Of a stretch of DNA of 64,000 nt, positions 15,554 through 25,400 are shown one piece after another. A program made the translations under genes and the position numbers. Source of the stretch: Mucilaginibacter xinganensis (GTDB taxonomy: Bacteria > Bacteroidota > Bacteroidia > Sphingobacteriales > Sphingobacteriaceae); assembly GCA_026225055.1 (NCBI GenBank), contig JAMFSA010000254.1:62001-126000 (forward strand). The letters are read 5' to 3'. A model generated the notes under the pieces. It was not told the origin of the DNA and did not search any database. It worked only from the letters and a program-made list of their open reading frames with translations. Position 1 is the first letter of the stretch, and the number at the start of each line of letters is the position of its first letter.

Positions 15554-17043
15554 AGGGGTAATGAGAAATAAAAGGTAGATCCATTTCCGGGTTCGCTATC
15601 GGCCCAGATACGCCCGTTGTGGCGGGTGATGATCTCGTGTGATAAATACAGGCCTATGCCCAGGCCGGATATGCTTGGTGTAAGGTTATCAACCCTGTAA
15701 AAGCGGGAAAATATATGCGCTAACTGTTCAGTGGTTATACCTATTCCAAAGTCTTTTACAGCTACCTGCACTTCATGGTTGGTGCTGCTTATACTTACTT
15801 CTATCCGTTTTACTTTGGGCGAATAACGGATGCCATTGGTAAGCAGGTTAATGATCACCTGTTCAATACGGTTCGGGTCGCCTGTGACCATGATCCCATC
15901 AGTGGCAGTTTCAAGAGAAATTTCGTGAGCGGGGTTATTAAGCCTGATCACTTCTATGGTGTCGGCAGTTAATTGGTGTATATCAAATAGTTCTGTAGCC
16001 AGCTGTAATTTCCCGGCTTCAATCTTTGATACATCAAGCAGATCGCCTATCAAAGCAGTCAATTTACCTACCTGCTGGCGGGTTTTAGTTAAAAAATGCT
16101 TTGCCTTGTTATCTGTTATCATGCGGTCCAATATCTGCAGGTAGCCGCTGATGCTGGTGAGCGGTGTTTTTAATTCATGACTGGCCAGCCCTATAAATTC
16201 GTCTTTTTTCTCGTTGAGGGTTTTTATCTGCTGATACAAACGTGCATTTTCTTCTTCGGCAGCCAACCGGGCGCTGATATCGCGGGCAATTTTTGATGCG
16301 CCGATAACGTTGCCTTTTGAGTCTACCACCGGAGATACGGATACAGATATCGATATCGCCCGTCCATCCTTGTGCTGGCGTACGGTTTCAAAATGCTCTA
16401 TCTTTTTCCCCCTGGCTATTTGGCCTATGATATAGGTTTCTTCTTTATAACGCTCGAGCGGAATGATGAGGGAGATATGCTGGCCGATGGCCTCGGTCTC
16501 GGTGTAACCAAACATGCGCTCGGCAGCGGGGTTCCAGCTGGTAATGATGCCTTCAAGGGTTTTACTGATAATGGTATCGTCAGATGTAGCAATTATAGCG
16601 GCTAATATTCCATCTTTTTCTTCTGATTTTTGTCTTTCGCTTACATCACGGGCAATTTTTGAAGCGCCAATAATCCGGCCATTACTATTAATTATAGGCG
16701 AAACAGATACGGAGAGGGGGATAAGCTTGCCATCTTTTCTCAGTCGGAAGGTTTCAAAATGTTCGATCCTTTTGCCTTTGGAGATCTGCCCCATGATATA
16801 ATCTTCTTCTGCATATCTTTCCTCGGGGATGATGACAGAAATGTGGCGGCCTACCATTTCTGCTTCACTATAACCAAAAATATATTCGGCAGCATGGTTC
16901 CAGGTGGTAATAATTCCGTCCAGCGTTTTACTGATAATGGCATCATCGGAGGTAGCTACGATAGCTGCTAACATTGCCTGCTTTTCCTGAGCTAATGATA
17001 AAACGCTTTTTGGGACAGGTGAGGGATCGGGCCGAATATCCAT
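15550..17043 (-). CDS. Sensor histidine kinase with two PAS domains
   Basis: 497 residues with no membrane segment, so probably cytoplasmic. Two PAS-PAC units lie in tandem (about 22-140 and 145-262) and are close copies of each other (SDDAIISKTLDGIITTW and SDDTIISKTLEGIITSW), pointing to an internal duplication. A short coiled segment follows. The HisKA phosphoacceptor is His289 in ASHELKTPL, and the ATPase domain (about 390-497) has NLLTNGIRYSP, DFGIGI and GLGIGLYLSHEI. No response regulator gene adjoins it, so its partner is elsewhere. Signal unknown. Confidence 0.93.
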   Translation of the reverse strand: MDIRPDPSPVPKSVLSLAQEKQAMLAAIVATSDDAIISKTLDGIITTWNHAAEYIFGYSEAEMVGRHISVIIPEERYAEEDYIMGQISKGKRIEHFETFRLRKDGKLIPLSVSVSPIINSNGRIIGASKIARDVSERQKSEEKDGILAAIIATSDDTIISKTLEGIITSWNPAAERMFGYTETEAIGQHISLIIPLERYKEETYIIGQIARGKKIEHFETVRQHKDGRAISISVSVSPVVDSKGNVIGASKIARDISARLAAEEENARLYQQIKTLNEKKDEFIGLASHELKTPLTSISGYLQILDRMITDNKAKHFLTKTRQQVGKLTALIGDLLDVSKIEAGKLQLATELFDIHQLTADTIEVIRLNNPAHEISLETATDGIMVTGDPNRIEQVIINLLTNGIRYSPKVKRIEVSISSTNHEVQVAVKDFGIGITTEQLAHIFSRFYRVDNLTPSISGLGIGLYLSHEIITRHNGRIWADSEPGNGSTFYFSLPL

Positions 17044-17195
17044 AAAAGCAAAATAACCAATAATATTCCAAATTGTTTTAGGCTGTGGAAATATTAACAG
17101 TAGTACATATTACTTAAAATACGGCTGTGAGATAAAGGAAAAGGAGCTTTTAGTGTGATGGCATTGTCATCTGTAACTAATAATAATTCTTTTAC

Positions 17196-17242
17196 GGAAC
17201 GTTCGTTCCAAATTGATTATACATTTGCGGAACGATTATTCC
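17196..17242 (+). promoter_or_regulatory. Promoter with twin inverted-repeat operators for the SDR gene
   Basis: The -7 element TACATTTG lies at 17220-17227. It is bracketed by two related inverted repeats: GGAACG-TT-CGTTCC (17196-17209) and GGAACG-AT-TATTCC (17229-17242). Their centres are 33 bases apart, about three helical turns on one face of the DNA, so bound dimers would cover the -33 region and the transcript start. The likely ligand is the TetR protein encoded two genes downstream. Confidence 0.7.
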
Positions 17243-17267
17243 AAAAATAGAAAAATTAACACACAAC

Positions 17268-18017
17268 ATGAAAAAGTTAGCAAACAAAGTAGCAGTAATA
17301 ACAGGCGCATCAAAAGGTATTGGCGCGGGTATAGCAAAACACCTTGCAGCAGCAGGTGCAAGCGTAGTTGTAAATTATGCCTCGGCAAAAGCGGGTGCAG
17401 ATAAGGTAGTTGAAGAAATTACCGCTGCAGGCGGAAGGGCAATAGCTGTGCAAGGTAATGTATCAAGCGAAGCTGATATCGCCCGTTTATTTGAAGAAAC
17501 CAAAAATGCTTTTGGAGCAGTAGATATTTTGGTGAATAATGCAGGCGTTTACAAATTCGGCGCTATTGAAGAATTAAACGCGGAAGATTTTCATACGCAA
17601 TTTAATACCAACGTATTGGGTTTATTACTTACTACACAAGGCGCTGTAAAAAACTTTAACGAGGCTGGTGGCAGCATCATTAACATTGGGTCGGCAGTAA
17701 CTAATATCGCCCCTCCGGGAAGCTCAATTTATACAGCTACCAAAGGTGCGGTTGATGCTATTACCCACGTATTGGCAAAAGAATTGGCTGGTAAAAAAAT
17801 ACGCGTAAACTCAATCAACCCGGGTATGGTTGAAACTGAAGGCACGCATACCGCTGGTTTCATTGGTAGTGATTTTGAAGCTGAGTTGGTTAAAACAACC
17901 CCGTTGGGCCGTGTAGGTCAGCCTGATGATATTGCCGATGTAGCTGTGTTCCTGGCTTCTGAAGATTCACGCTGGTTAACTGGTGAGCTATTACTGGCTA
18001 GTGGCGGTGTAAGGTAA
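17268..18017 (+). CDS. Short-chain dehydrogenase/reductase (FabG-like)
   Basis: A 249-residue classical SDR using NAD(P)H. The cofactor motif TGASKGIG spans 12-19, NNAG lies near 90-93, and the catalytic set is Ser142, Tyr155 and Lys159 (YTATK). The C-terminal MVETEGTH and ASEDSRWLTGELLLASGG segments are typical. It could be a 3-oxoacyl-ACP reductase, but such stand-alone, TetR-controlled copies usually act on xenobiotic or signalling carbonyls. The operator pair in its promoter and the adjoining TetR gene suggest induction by a small molecule, perhaps its substrate. Confidence 0.92.
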   Translation: MKKLANKVAVITGASKGIGAGIAKHLAAAGASVVVNYASAKAGADKVVEEITAAGGRAIAVQGNVSSEADIARLFEETKNAFGAVDILVNNAGVYKFGAIEELNAEDFHTQFNTNVLGLLLTTQGAVKNFNEAGGSIINIGSAVTNIAPPGSSIYTATKGAVDAITHVLAKELAGKKIRVNSINPGMVETEGTHTAGFIGSDFEAELVKTTPLGRVGQPDDIADVAVFLASEDSRWLTGELLLASGGVR

Positions 18018-18051
18018 TACCCGCTGTTTTAACAGAAAAACAATTAAAAAT

Positions 18052-18086
18052 GAATAGCTTTGCTTCTAATACAAGCAAGGCTATTC
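18052..18086 (+). promoter_or_regulatory. 14-bp hairpin just before the tetR start codon
   Basis: GAATAGCTTTGCTT (18052-18065) pairs with AAGCAAGGCTATTC (18073-18086), all 14 positions with one G-U, around a seven-base loop. It ends six bases before the tetR ATG and has no T-run. It could lower read-through from the SDR gene or limit tetR translation. Confidence 0.6.
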
Positions 18087-18092
18087 CTGGTT

Positions 18093-18674
18093 ATGGCAAG
18101 AACGAAAGATTTTGATGAGAATGAAGTGCTGAGCAAAGCGATACAGCTTTTTTGGTACAAAGGCTACAATGGTACATCCATGCAGGACCTTGTGGATGGC
18201 CTGGGCATCAGCCGTTCAAGCTTGTATGATACCTATACCGATAAGCATACGTTGTTTGTTAAAGCGCTGGAAAGCTATCAAAATGCCGGTGCCGCTCAAA
18301 TCCGGGAGATGATAGAACATTCTGGATCGGCAAAAGAAACTATAAAAAAATTACTGGAACTGGCCACCACTGATTTGCTAAGTGATAAACAGCAGAAAGG
18401 CTGTTTTATGGTGAACGCCGAAGTTGAAGTTGCGCCGCACGATGCCGAAGTAAATAACCTGGTATGCAAGAACGACCAGCAAATGGAAGATGCTTTTTAC
18501 CAGGTGATTAAAAAAGGGCAGGAGAGTGGCGAGATAAAAAATCAACAGGATGCCAGGGCATTGTCGCGTTTTATTTTTAACACAGTTAAGGGCATGCGGG
18601 TAACCGCGAAATCAGTTACCGACCGGTCTGTATTTGATGATATCATCAAACTAACCATCTCCGCACTCGGATAG
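18093..18674 (+). CDS. TetR/AcrR family transcriptional repressor
   Basis: 193 residues from the ATG at 18093; a longer reading would need a TTG start inside the upstream hairpin. The N-terminal helix-turn-helix (about 8-55) contains AIQLFWYKGYNGTSMQDLVDGLGISRSSLYDTY. The rest is a ligand-binding helical domain with KGCFMVNAEVEVAPHD, a pattern common in regulators controlling adjacent SDR or flavoenzyme genes. It lies 75 bases after the SDR gene and probably represses both genes through the GGAACG operators near 17196-17242. Confidence 0.9.
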   Translation: MARTKDFDENEVLSKAIQLFWYKGYNGTSMQDLVDGLGISRSSLYDTYTDKHTLFVKALESYQNAGAAQIREMIEHSGSAKETIKKLLELATTDLLSDKQQKGCFMVNAEVEVAPHDAEVNNLVCKNDQQMEDAFYQVIKKGQESGEIKNQQDARALSRFIFNTVKGMRVTAKSVTDRSVFDDIIKLTISALG

Positions 18675-18781
18675 TCCTTTAACTATAATCATTAAATTTC
18701 TTGCAACATCAATTCGCTTCCCGGCGGATGCTGTATTTTGTAATTTTTCAAACCGGGATTGCTTACATAATGAAACGAATA

Positions 18782-18811
18782 TTTGATTTGGCATTGCTAA
18801 TGATAATTTTA
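18782..18811 (+). promoter_or_regulatory. Candidate promoter for the GH43 gene
   Basis: TTTG at 18782-18785, an 18-base spacer, and TAATTTTA at 18804-18811, one base off TAnnTTTG. The predicted start falls just before the palindrome at 18822, leaving an untranslated leader of about 100 bases. Confidence 0.45.
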
Positions 18812-18821
18812 AAGTATAAAT

Positions 18822-18835
18822 TGCAATCGATTGCA
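18822..18835 (+). promoter_or_regulatory. LacI-family operator (perfect palindrome) upstream of GH43
   Basis: TGCAATCGATTGCA is a perfect 14-base palindrome with central CG. It also fits the LacI/CcpA-type consensus TGnAAnCGnTnnCA. It lies 84 bases before the GH43 start and just after the candidate promoter, so a LacI-type repressor would block transcription. No LacI gene is in this window. Confidence 0.65.
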
Positions 18836-18918
18836 TTAATTAGAATTTGCTTAAACCTCACCAATTTTCTTTAATAGCGATCAGCATAACCAATTAACAT
18901 TAAACCAAATAAACGCCA

Positions 18919-20028
18919 ATGAGCAAACAATTTATTACAGTAAAATTTGCCTGTACACTTTTTATAGTAGCAGGGATGTTGAATGCATGTAAATCGGCAG
19001 AGAAAAAAACAGCTGATGCCGATAGCAGCAAAACAGATACAAGTAAGAAGGTGAAATACCTGTCGCAACCGCTTATCGGTTCCATTTACACTGCCGACCC
19101 ATCGGCCCATGTGTTTAATGGCAAAATTTATATTTATCCATCACATGATATCAATACAGGGATCCCCGAAAATGACAACGGCGACCATTTTGCTATGCGC
19201 GATTACCACATCCTTTCAATGGATAGCATTGGCGGCAAGGTTACCGATAATGGGGTGGCGCTTGATATAAAAGATATCCCCTGGGCGGGCCGCCAGCTTT
19301 GGGCGCCTGATGCTGCTTATAAAAACGGCACTTATTACCTGTATTTCCCGGTAAAGGATAAAAAGGATGTATTCCATATCGGTGTAGCTACATCGGCCAG
19401 TCCTGTTGGGCCGTTTAAGGCTGATCCAGAACCAATAGCCGGGAGTTATAGCATCGACCCGGCTGTATTTACCGATACCGATGGCAAAACCTATATGTAT
19501 TTTGGTGGGATATGGGGCGGACAGCTTCAACGTTGGACGACCGGAAAATACGAGGCCGATGGTTCAAAAACAGATTCGAAACAAGAGGATGCGCCAGCCA
19601 TAAGCTGTAAGGTGGCATTACTTACACCGGATATGAAAAATATTGATGGCAAAGTAAAAGACGCTGTTATTTTAGATAGCCTTGGCAAGCCATTGTTAAC
19701 TAAAGACCGTACCCGTCGTTTTTTTGAAGGCTCATGGATGCATAAATACAATGGCAAATATTATTTCAGCTACTCAACCGGCGATACACATTTGCTTTGC
19801 TACGCGATAGGCGATAGTCCGCTTGGCCCTTTTACTTATAAAGGCTTATTAATGAAACCGGTAGAGGGCTGGACAACCCATCATTCAATTGTGGAAATAA
19901 AAGGGAAATGGTATATATTTTATCATGATACTCAATTATCGGGCAAAACCTACCTGCGTAATGTAAAGGTTGCCGAACTGCAGCATAATGCTGATGGCAC
20001 TATTAAGCCGATAGATCCTTTTTTATAG
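18919..20028 (+). CDS. Glycoside hydrolase family 43 lipoprotein
   Basis: A 369-residue five-bladed propeller glycosidase, probably an arabinofuranosidase or xylosidase. A lipobox LNAC gives lipidation at Cys24, with an acidic linker to about residue 45. Catalytic residues by GH43 pattern are Asp60 (YTADPSAHVF, base), Asp180 (SIDPAVF, pKa modulator) and Glu270 (FFEGSW, acid). It would act at the cell surface or in the periplasm on hemicellulose side chains. It stands alone behind a LacI-type operator, so induction by a sugar is likely. No SusC/SusD pair lies nearby. Confidence 0.9.
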   Translation: MSKQFITVKFACTLFIVAGMLNACKSAEKKTADADSSKTDTSKKVKYLSQPLIGSIYTADPSAHVFNGKIYIYPSHDINTGIPENDNGDHFAMRDYHILSMDSIGGKVTDNGVALDIKDIPWAGRQLWAPDAAYKNGTYYLYFPVKDKKDVFHIGVATSASPVGPFKADPEPIAGSYSIDPAVFTDTDGKTYMYFGGIWGGQLQRWTTGKYEADGSKTDSKQEDAPAISCKVALLTPDMKNIDGKVKDAVILDSLGKPLLTKDRTRRFFEGSWMHKYNGKYYFSYSTGDTHLLCYAIGDSPLGPFTYKGLLMKPVEGWTTHHSIVEIKGKWYIFYHDTQLSGKTYLRNVKVAELQHNADGTIKPIDPFL

Positions 20029-20054
20029 GGGGATAATTTAGAACTGGTAGCGTT

Positions 20055-22448
20055 CTATTTATTCTTGTCGAGGATCTCAAACTTGGTTTGCAGTGTGTTA
20101 CCCTCACCGTCAACAAGGGTGAGGGTATGCACACCTGGTTCGGGATTTAACGCGATCTGGTGGTAATCTTTAGTGACACCGATATATTGGTCATCCAGGT
20201 GCCAGAATATCTTTATGCCCGACTGGCGGTGCGCGGCGTTGCAGATCATGCGCCCGCGCTTACCATCAACTTCCAGCGGAATGTAGATCTTCGCACCATC
20301 TTTGGGGTAGATAAGCTCCATTGGCATACCTTTATCTGCCGAAATGCAGTCGGCCCTGAACGGCGGTAAGCTGTGGTATTGGTAGTTTTTACCCTTGTAA
20401 TAGTATTCCATTGCTGGTGGTAGTACGAACCATGTTTTATTTATGATCTGATCGGGAGGTACGCAATCGCTGTTTACCTGCCAGTGTTCGGTTTTATCGA
20501 GATGTACCAGTTGATGATAAGGGCAAACGGGTGATCTCAGACCGGATTTTGGCACCCACATTTCAACTGTATCTGTGCAGTATTCACCTGCACGGTAACC
20601 ACTTTGACGGCACACACTTATTTTTACCATCCCGTTGGCGGGCATCTCAAACCAGTCGGTATTTACGGGCAATTGCCTGAAGATCTCGAACATGGCAGGA
20701 GCGGCAGTATTGATACCTGTTAACCCTGCACGACCTTCGCCGCTGGTGTTGCCAACCCAAACACCAACTACATATTTGGGAGTGATGCCGATTGCCCAGC
20801 CATCCCTGAAACCAAAACTGGTACCTGTTTTCCAGGCTATGCGCTGGGTGGAACTAAACTGCCGCCAAAGCATTTCCTCGCCTGGGCGCATCACTTCTTC
20901 CATGGCCTGCATTGTGTAATAAATAGATCCCGCATCGAGTAAGCCGGAGCTTTCCAAATGAGGTTTTGCTTGTGGTATTTGTGTATATACAGGTGAATGA
21001 TAATCAGCCGGATCATACTTGCCCATGTATTTATCGGAGTGGTTCAGCACCCGTGCCATATCAGCATAAGCACCCGAAAGCTCCCAAAGCGTATTTTCAC
21101 CACCACCCAATATCAGCGACAGACCATAATAATCAGCCGGTTGTTTTAGGGTGGTGATACCTGCTTTTTTCAGCAGATCATAAAAACGGTCGTACTTATA
21201 TTTCTGTAGCATCTTTACAGCAGGAACGTTCAGTGAGCGGGCCAATGCCCTTGAAGCTGGAACCGCGCCATCATAGCTCAGGTCAAAATTCTCGGGATGA
21301 TAACCTGCTATTTGCGTAGGGATATCAGGCATTAAGCTATTTGGTAATAGCAGCCCATCATGCAGCATAGCCGCGTAGAGTAAAGGCTTTAAAGTACTGC
21401 CGGGGCTACGTGGCGCGTTGATCACGTCAACATTACTTTCCATTGTGGTGTCTTCAAGGTGATAAATATTCCCCACATAGGCTAAAGTTGAACCTGTTTC
21501 CACATCCAGCACAATAGCGGCAATATTGTTGATATGATTGGCAGCCAGTATTTGGTGATGCCGCTCCACAATATCACTTACCTGTTGCTGTAAACCGGCT
21601 TTTATGGTGGTGTTGATACGAGTAAGGCCGGTATGTACGCCTGTTTGACAATCGTGTTTAAATCGTTCCAGTAAATGCGGGGCAAGTACGGGTAATGGTA
21701 CGGGCCTGTCGGGCACGGGTTCGAGTTTTGAGAGTTCCGCGGTGTTTTTATCGATGATGCCCTGACGAGTAAGTCTATCCAGTAATAGGTTTCTCTTTTT
21801 TAGCAGGATAGCCCTGTTCTTCCCCGGATGCACCAGTGATGGTGAATTGGGTAGTACCGCGAGTGCCGCCATCTCTCCCCATGATAACTGTTCGGGGCTA
21901 CGACCAAAGTACCGCCATGAGGCTGCGTCAAGCCCTACTACGTTACTGCCGAATGGGGCATTGCTGCTATACAGGGCTAAAATTTCCTGTTTGTTATAAG
22001 TAAGTTCAAGGCGCAGGGCCATGAACATTTCCAAAAGTTTATTTAAAAAAGTTCGGTTATGGTGAGTGGCTAACCGGATCACCTGCATGGTGATGGTGCT
22101 GCCACCGCTGCTCACGCGCCCCGATTTGATATTCTGCCGGATAGCCCTGCTAAATGCCAGGAAGTCTATACCGGGGTGATGCTCAAAGCGTTTATCTTCA
22201 AAAGCGATAATGCATTTTTTGAATTTATCGGGTACTATGCTGTCATAAGGGAAACGCCATTGCCCGTCGGTAGCTATAGCTGCGCCTAATAAACCTCCCT
22301 GGTCGTCATTGATGACATAGGCGGTAGGTTTATCAAATAATTTCGCTGGCAGGCAAAACCAAAATAGCCCGCACAAGACCAATACCGATGTGATCAGCAC
22401 CAGCCTTGTGCGGGTTAGCCATGCAGGCCTTTTATAAGAAAAACGCAT
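20055..22448 (-). CDS. pbpC: Penicillin-binding protein 1C
   Basis: A 797-residue bifunctional-type peptidoglycan synthase. A membrane anchor spans about 14-33. The glycosyltransferase domain (60-230) has the catalytic Glu84 in FEDKRFEHHPG. The transpeptidase domain (about 305-600) has Ser351 in SPGSTLK, SLN at 405-407, and KTGTS at 540-544. A BiPBP_C domain ends the protein. Gene order pbpC after an alpha-2-macroglobulin gene, with six bases between them, matches the operon seen in many Gram-negatives, where the pair is proposed to repair and defend the envelope. Confidence 0.95.
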   Translation of the reverse strand: MRFSYKRPAWLTRTRLVLITSVLVLCGLFWFCLPAKLFDKPTAYVINDDQGGLLGAAIATDGQWRFPYDSIVPDKFKKCIIAFEDKRFEHHPGIDFLAFSRAIRQNIKSGRVSSGGSTITMQVIRLATHHNRTFLNKLLEMFMALRLELTYNKQEILALYSSNAPFGSNVVGLDAASWRYFGRSPEQLSWGEMAALAVLPNSPSLVHPGKNRAILLKKRNLLLDRLTRQGIIDKNTAELSKLEPVPDRPVPLPVLAPHLLERFKHDCQTGVHTGLTRINTTIKAGLQQQVSDIVERHHQILAANHINNIAAIVLDVETGSTLAYVGNIYHLEDTTMESNVDVINAPRSPGSTLKPLLYAAMLHDGLLLPNSLMPDIPTQIAGYHPENFDLSYDGAVPASRALARSLNVPAVKMLQKYKYDRFYDLLKKAGITTLKQPADYYGLSLILGGGENTLWELSGAYADMARVLNHSDKYMGKYDPADYHSPVYTQIPQAKPHLESSGLLDAGSIYYTMQAMEEVMRPGEEMLWRQFSSTQRIAWKTGTSFGFRDGWAIGITPKYVVGVWVGNTSGEGRAGLTGINTAAPAMFEIFRQLPVNTDWFEMPANGMVKISVCRQSGYRAGEYCTDTVEMWVPKSGLRSPVCPYHQLVHLDKTEHWQVNSDCVPPDQIINKTWFVLPPAMEYYYKGKNYQYHSLPPFRADCISADKGMPMELIYPKDGAKIYIPLEVDGKRGRMICNAAHRQSGIKIFWHLDDQYIGVTKDYHQIALNPEPGVHTLTLVDGEGNTLQTKFEILDKNK

Positions 22449-22454
22449 CTGCTC

Positions 22455-25400
22455 TTACTTTATAACCTGTACCCATTTGCCTTTTTGCAGCGCGTTAATT
22501 GATGAATTATACATAGCACCGCAATACGTTGCAGGCAGGTAATAACGCCCGGTGTAAGCCGCATTCAACATCACATAATAAGTAACCTGCTGCCTTTCTT
22601 CAATACCGAAATAAGTGTTCACCCGGTCATCACGGATATCCTGGTAATCGGATGGCGAAGATTTAAAGGCTTCATCATTATTCAGCATCCGGGTGTTCAA
22701 TATTTCCCATCCCGAAGGGAAGATCTGGGTAAGCGCCATATTAAAATAAGCACCTTTATGCCCCGGATTTTTAACAATAACCTGTGCCACAAAATCGGTT
22801 CCCTGTTTCAGGCTGGTTATGTTTATAGGCTGACCTTTTAGCGTCATATAATTTACCTGCATGCCTAATACATCGTCGTTATTTACGCCTGCTGGCTCAT
22901 CGCCCGGCGCGGGCTGGCCTTTTTGTATCAGCCTTAGGTATAAAATATTATTGCCTTTGTTTTTGATGGTCACATTACCACCATTAGCCGAAAGAGGTGC
23001 TTGCCACAGGTATGAATTTGAAGTAACCGTGGTATTACCATAATCAAATATCAACTTGTTGCCGTTCTTATTCTGACCGCAATATTGGGCAATAGCCAGC
23101 AAGGCATAAGCCGTGGTTTGGGTGCTGTACCAATCATCCTGAGCTAAATGTGCCGATACGGTTTGCAACATAGCAGCCGCCTTTTGGTGCTGACCAAGCA
23201 GGGTAAGGGTTTCCAGTATCATGGCCTCATCTCGCAGATCAGACCCATACGTACCATATAACTGGTCATAAGGCTGAATAGTTAACGGTAGGCCTTTGAT
23301 CATCTGCACAGCTGTTTCGGGCTGACCGGCTAATTTATAGGCAGCAGCCAGTCGCCATTTTGCCTGCGGCGATAGGTAAGCGAACTCCTTTAAACGATTC
23401 ATCGCGCCCAATTCGGGTGTACGGGCCAGTGCCAGCAGGTATAAACGGTAAGCCTGAACAAGGTCCTCATCATAATAGCTGCGTTTGCCAGGTGTCCAGT
23501 TCACGGCTTGCTGATGTTGGTATCGTTTCCATGAATCTATAAAGCCTACGGGCAGCGCATATCCCTTTGCCTGCGCGGCCAGCATAAAGTTGCCCGCGTA
23601 GTTTGTACACCATTCATCAGCAGGGCCTCCATCCGGCCAATAACTGATACCACCGCCGGGTGCCTGGAAATTGGTGAGCCTTGCAATTGTCGACCTGATA
23701 TTACGCTCCGCATCAGCCTTTTGACGTTGCGAAAGATCAGTAAGCTGATCAAGATATAGCTGTGGAAAGCCCGCTGAAGTGGTTTGTTCCGCGCAGCCAT
23801 AAGGGTATTCTATCAAATAATCCAGCCTCTTAGCAAGGTTGAGCGATGTTATGGATGATACTTCCATAGTGGCCTTGTTAGTGCCGTACATACCTACCGG
23901 GGTATAAGGCGTATTCCATGTTTCACCCGGTTTCAGTTCCTTTTCAAGCGTTTTGGTAATAGGAGGGTTAGGGTTACGTACATTCAGTTCAACACTGTAT
24001 TCAGCTGTTTCGTTACCGCTTTTAGCGGTTATTTTAACGCTGCCAACGCCTACAAAGTTCTTTACATTGAGGTCGAAGGTGGCCATCTGATCGCCCGGCG
24101 CATTAAAGGTAAGGGTTTGTTTATCGTTACCCTGCAAATTACTGAAGGCGTTCGACTGCACCTGTACTGTAACCGATTTGATATTTTTCTCCATCGCGAA
24201 AACGGTAACCGGCAATTTTATCTGCTCATTTGGCCCGAGCACACGCGGTAAAGTTGCCAGTAACATCAGCGGCTTTTTAACAGCAACGGCTTTCTCTGCA
24301 AAACCATAAGCACCATTATGACCGGCTATGATCATGGTACGCACAGAGCCTACATACTGCGGCAGCGTGAACTGATGGGTTTGTTTTGCGCCAGCGTTGA
24401 GATGATATGGCCCCATGAATTTCACCACAGGTTTAAAGCGATTCACAGATACATTCTGGTTCCTGTTCAAAGCCTCATCGCCGCCTATGCTCAGGATGCG
24501 TTCCAAACCACCGCCATAAGCGCCGATCACATAGTCAAACAAGTCCCAGGTTTTAACGCCGAGTGCTTCGCGTGCATAAAAGGCCTGGTGCGGGTCAGGT
24601 GTTTTAAAATTAGTGAGATCAAGCAAACCCTCATCAACTATGGCAATGGTGTAGGTCATTTCCTTGCCTTTTGCTTCAGAAACGGTGATAGCCGATGTGC
24701 TTTCGGGCCTTATCTTATCCGGCATACTGATCACGGGTTTTAGTACTGTTGCCGGGTCATCCACGGTTAATGGGATAACGCCGTACATACGGATAGGCAG
24801 ATCATTAACCATTTGTGCATGATGCTGCAGCATCGTAACGTTAACAAATACGTTTGGCGACATGCTGCCCTCTACCTTAAATTTATAGGTAGTTTGGCCC
24901 TGGTAGGTATCTATCCACACAGATTTAATTACCCTGCTGCCGCTCTCAAAACTGATGAGGGCGCGGCCATTATTGCCGGTCGGGATGGTAAGCGTAGCAG
25001 TCTCGCTAACCTTATAGCTTTTTTTGTCGGATGTAAATGAAAGCATTACCGCATCGGTAGAGTTGCTCTGCTGCAGGCGTTCCGTCCAGTCGAGGTAAAC
25101 AACTTTACCTGTCGCGTGGCCTGTTTGCTCATCTTTTATGCGGATAAGATAACGGCCCCAGTCATCCTGTTTTACATGCAGGTTCCATTTTCCTTTGCCG
25201 TTTATCAGTCTTACTGCTTGGGTACTTATTAGTTTGTTGTATTCGTTTTGGGTGAAGTTGCTCAGTTCGTCACCGGTTTGATCCCACCACCAGCGCCATT
25301 GAATTTTGTACAGTTCAACGGTAACATCACGGCTGCCGGGGAAAGGGTTGCCATTTACATCCACATCAGCAATACTAATAGGGTTATCCTGCCCAACGCC

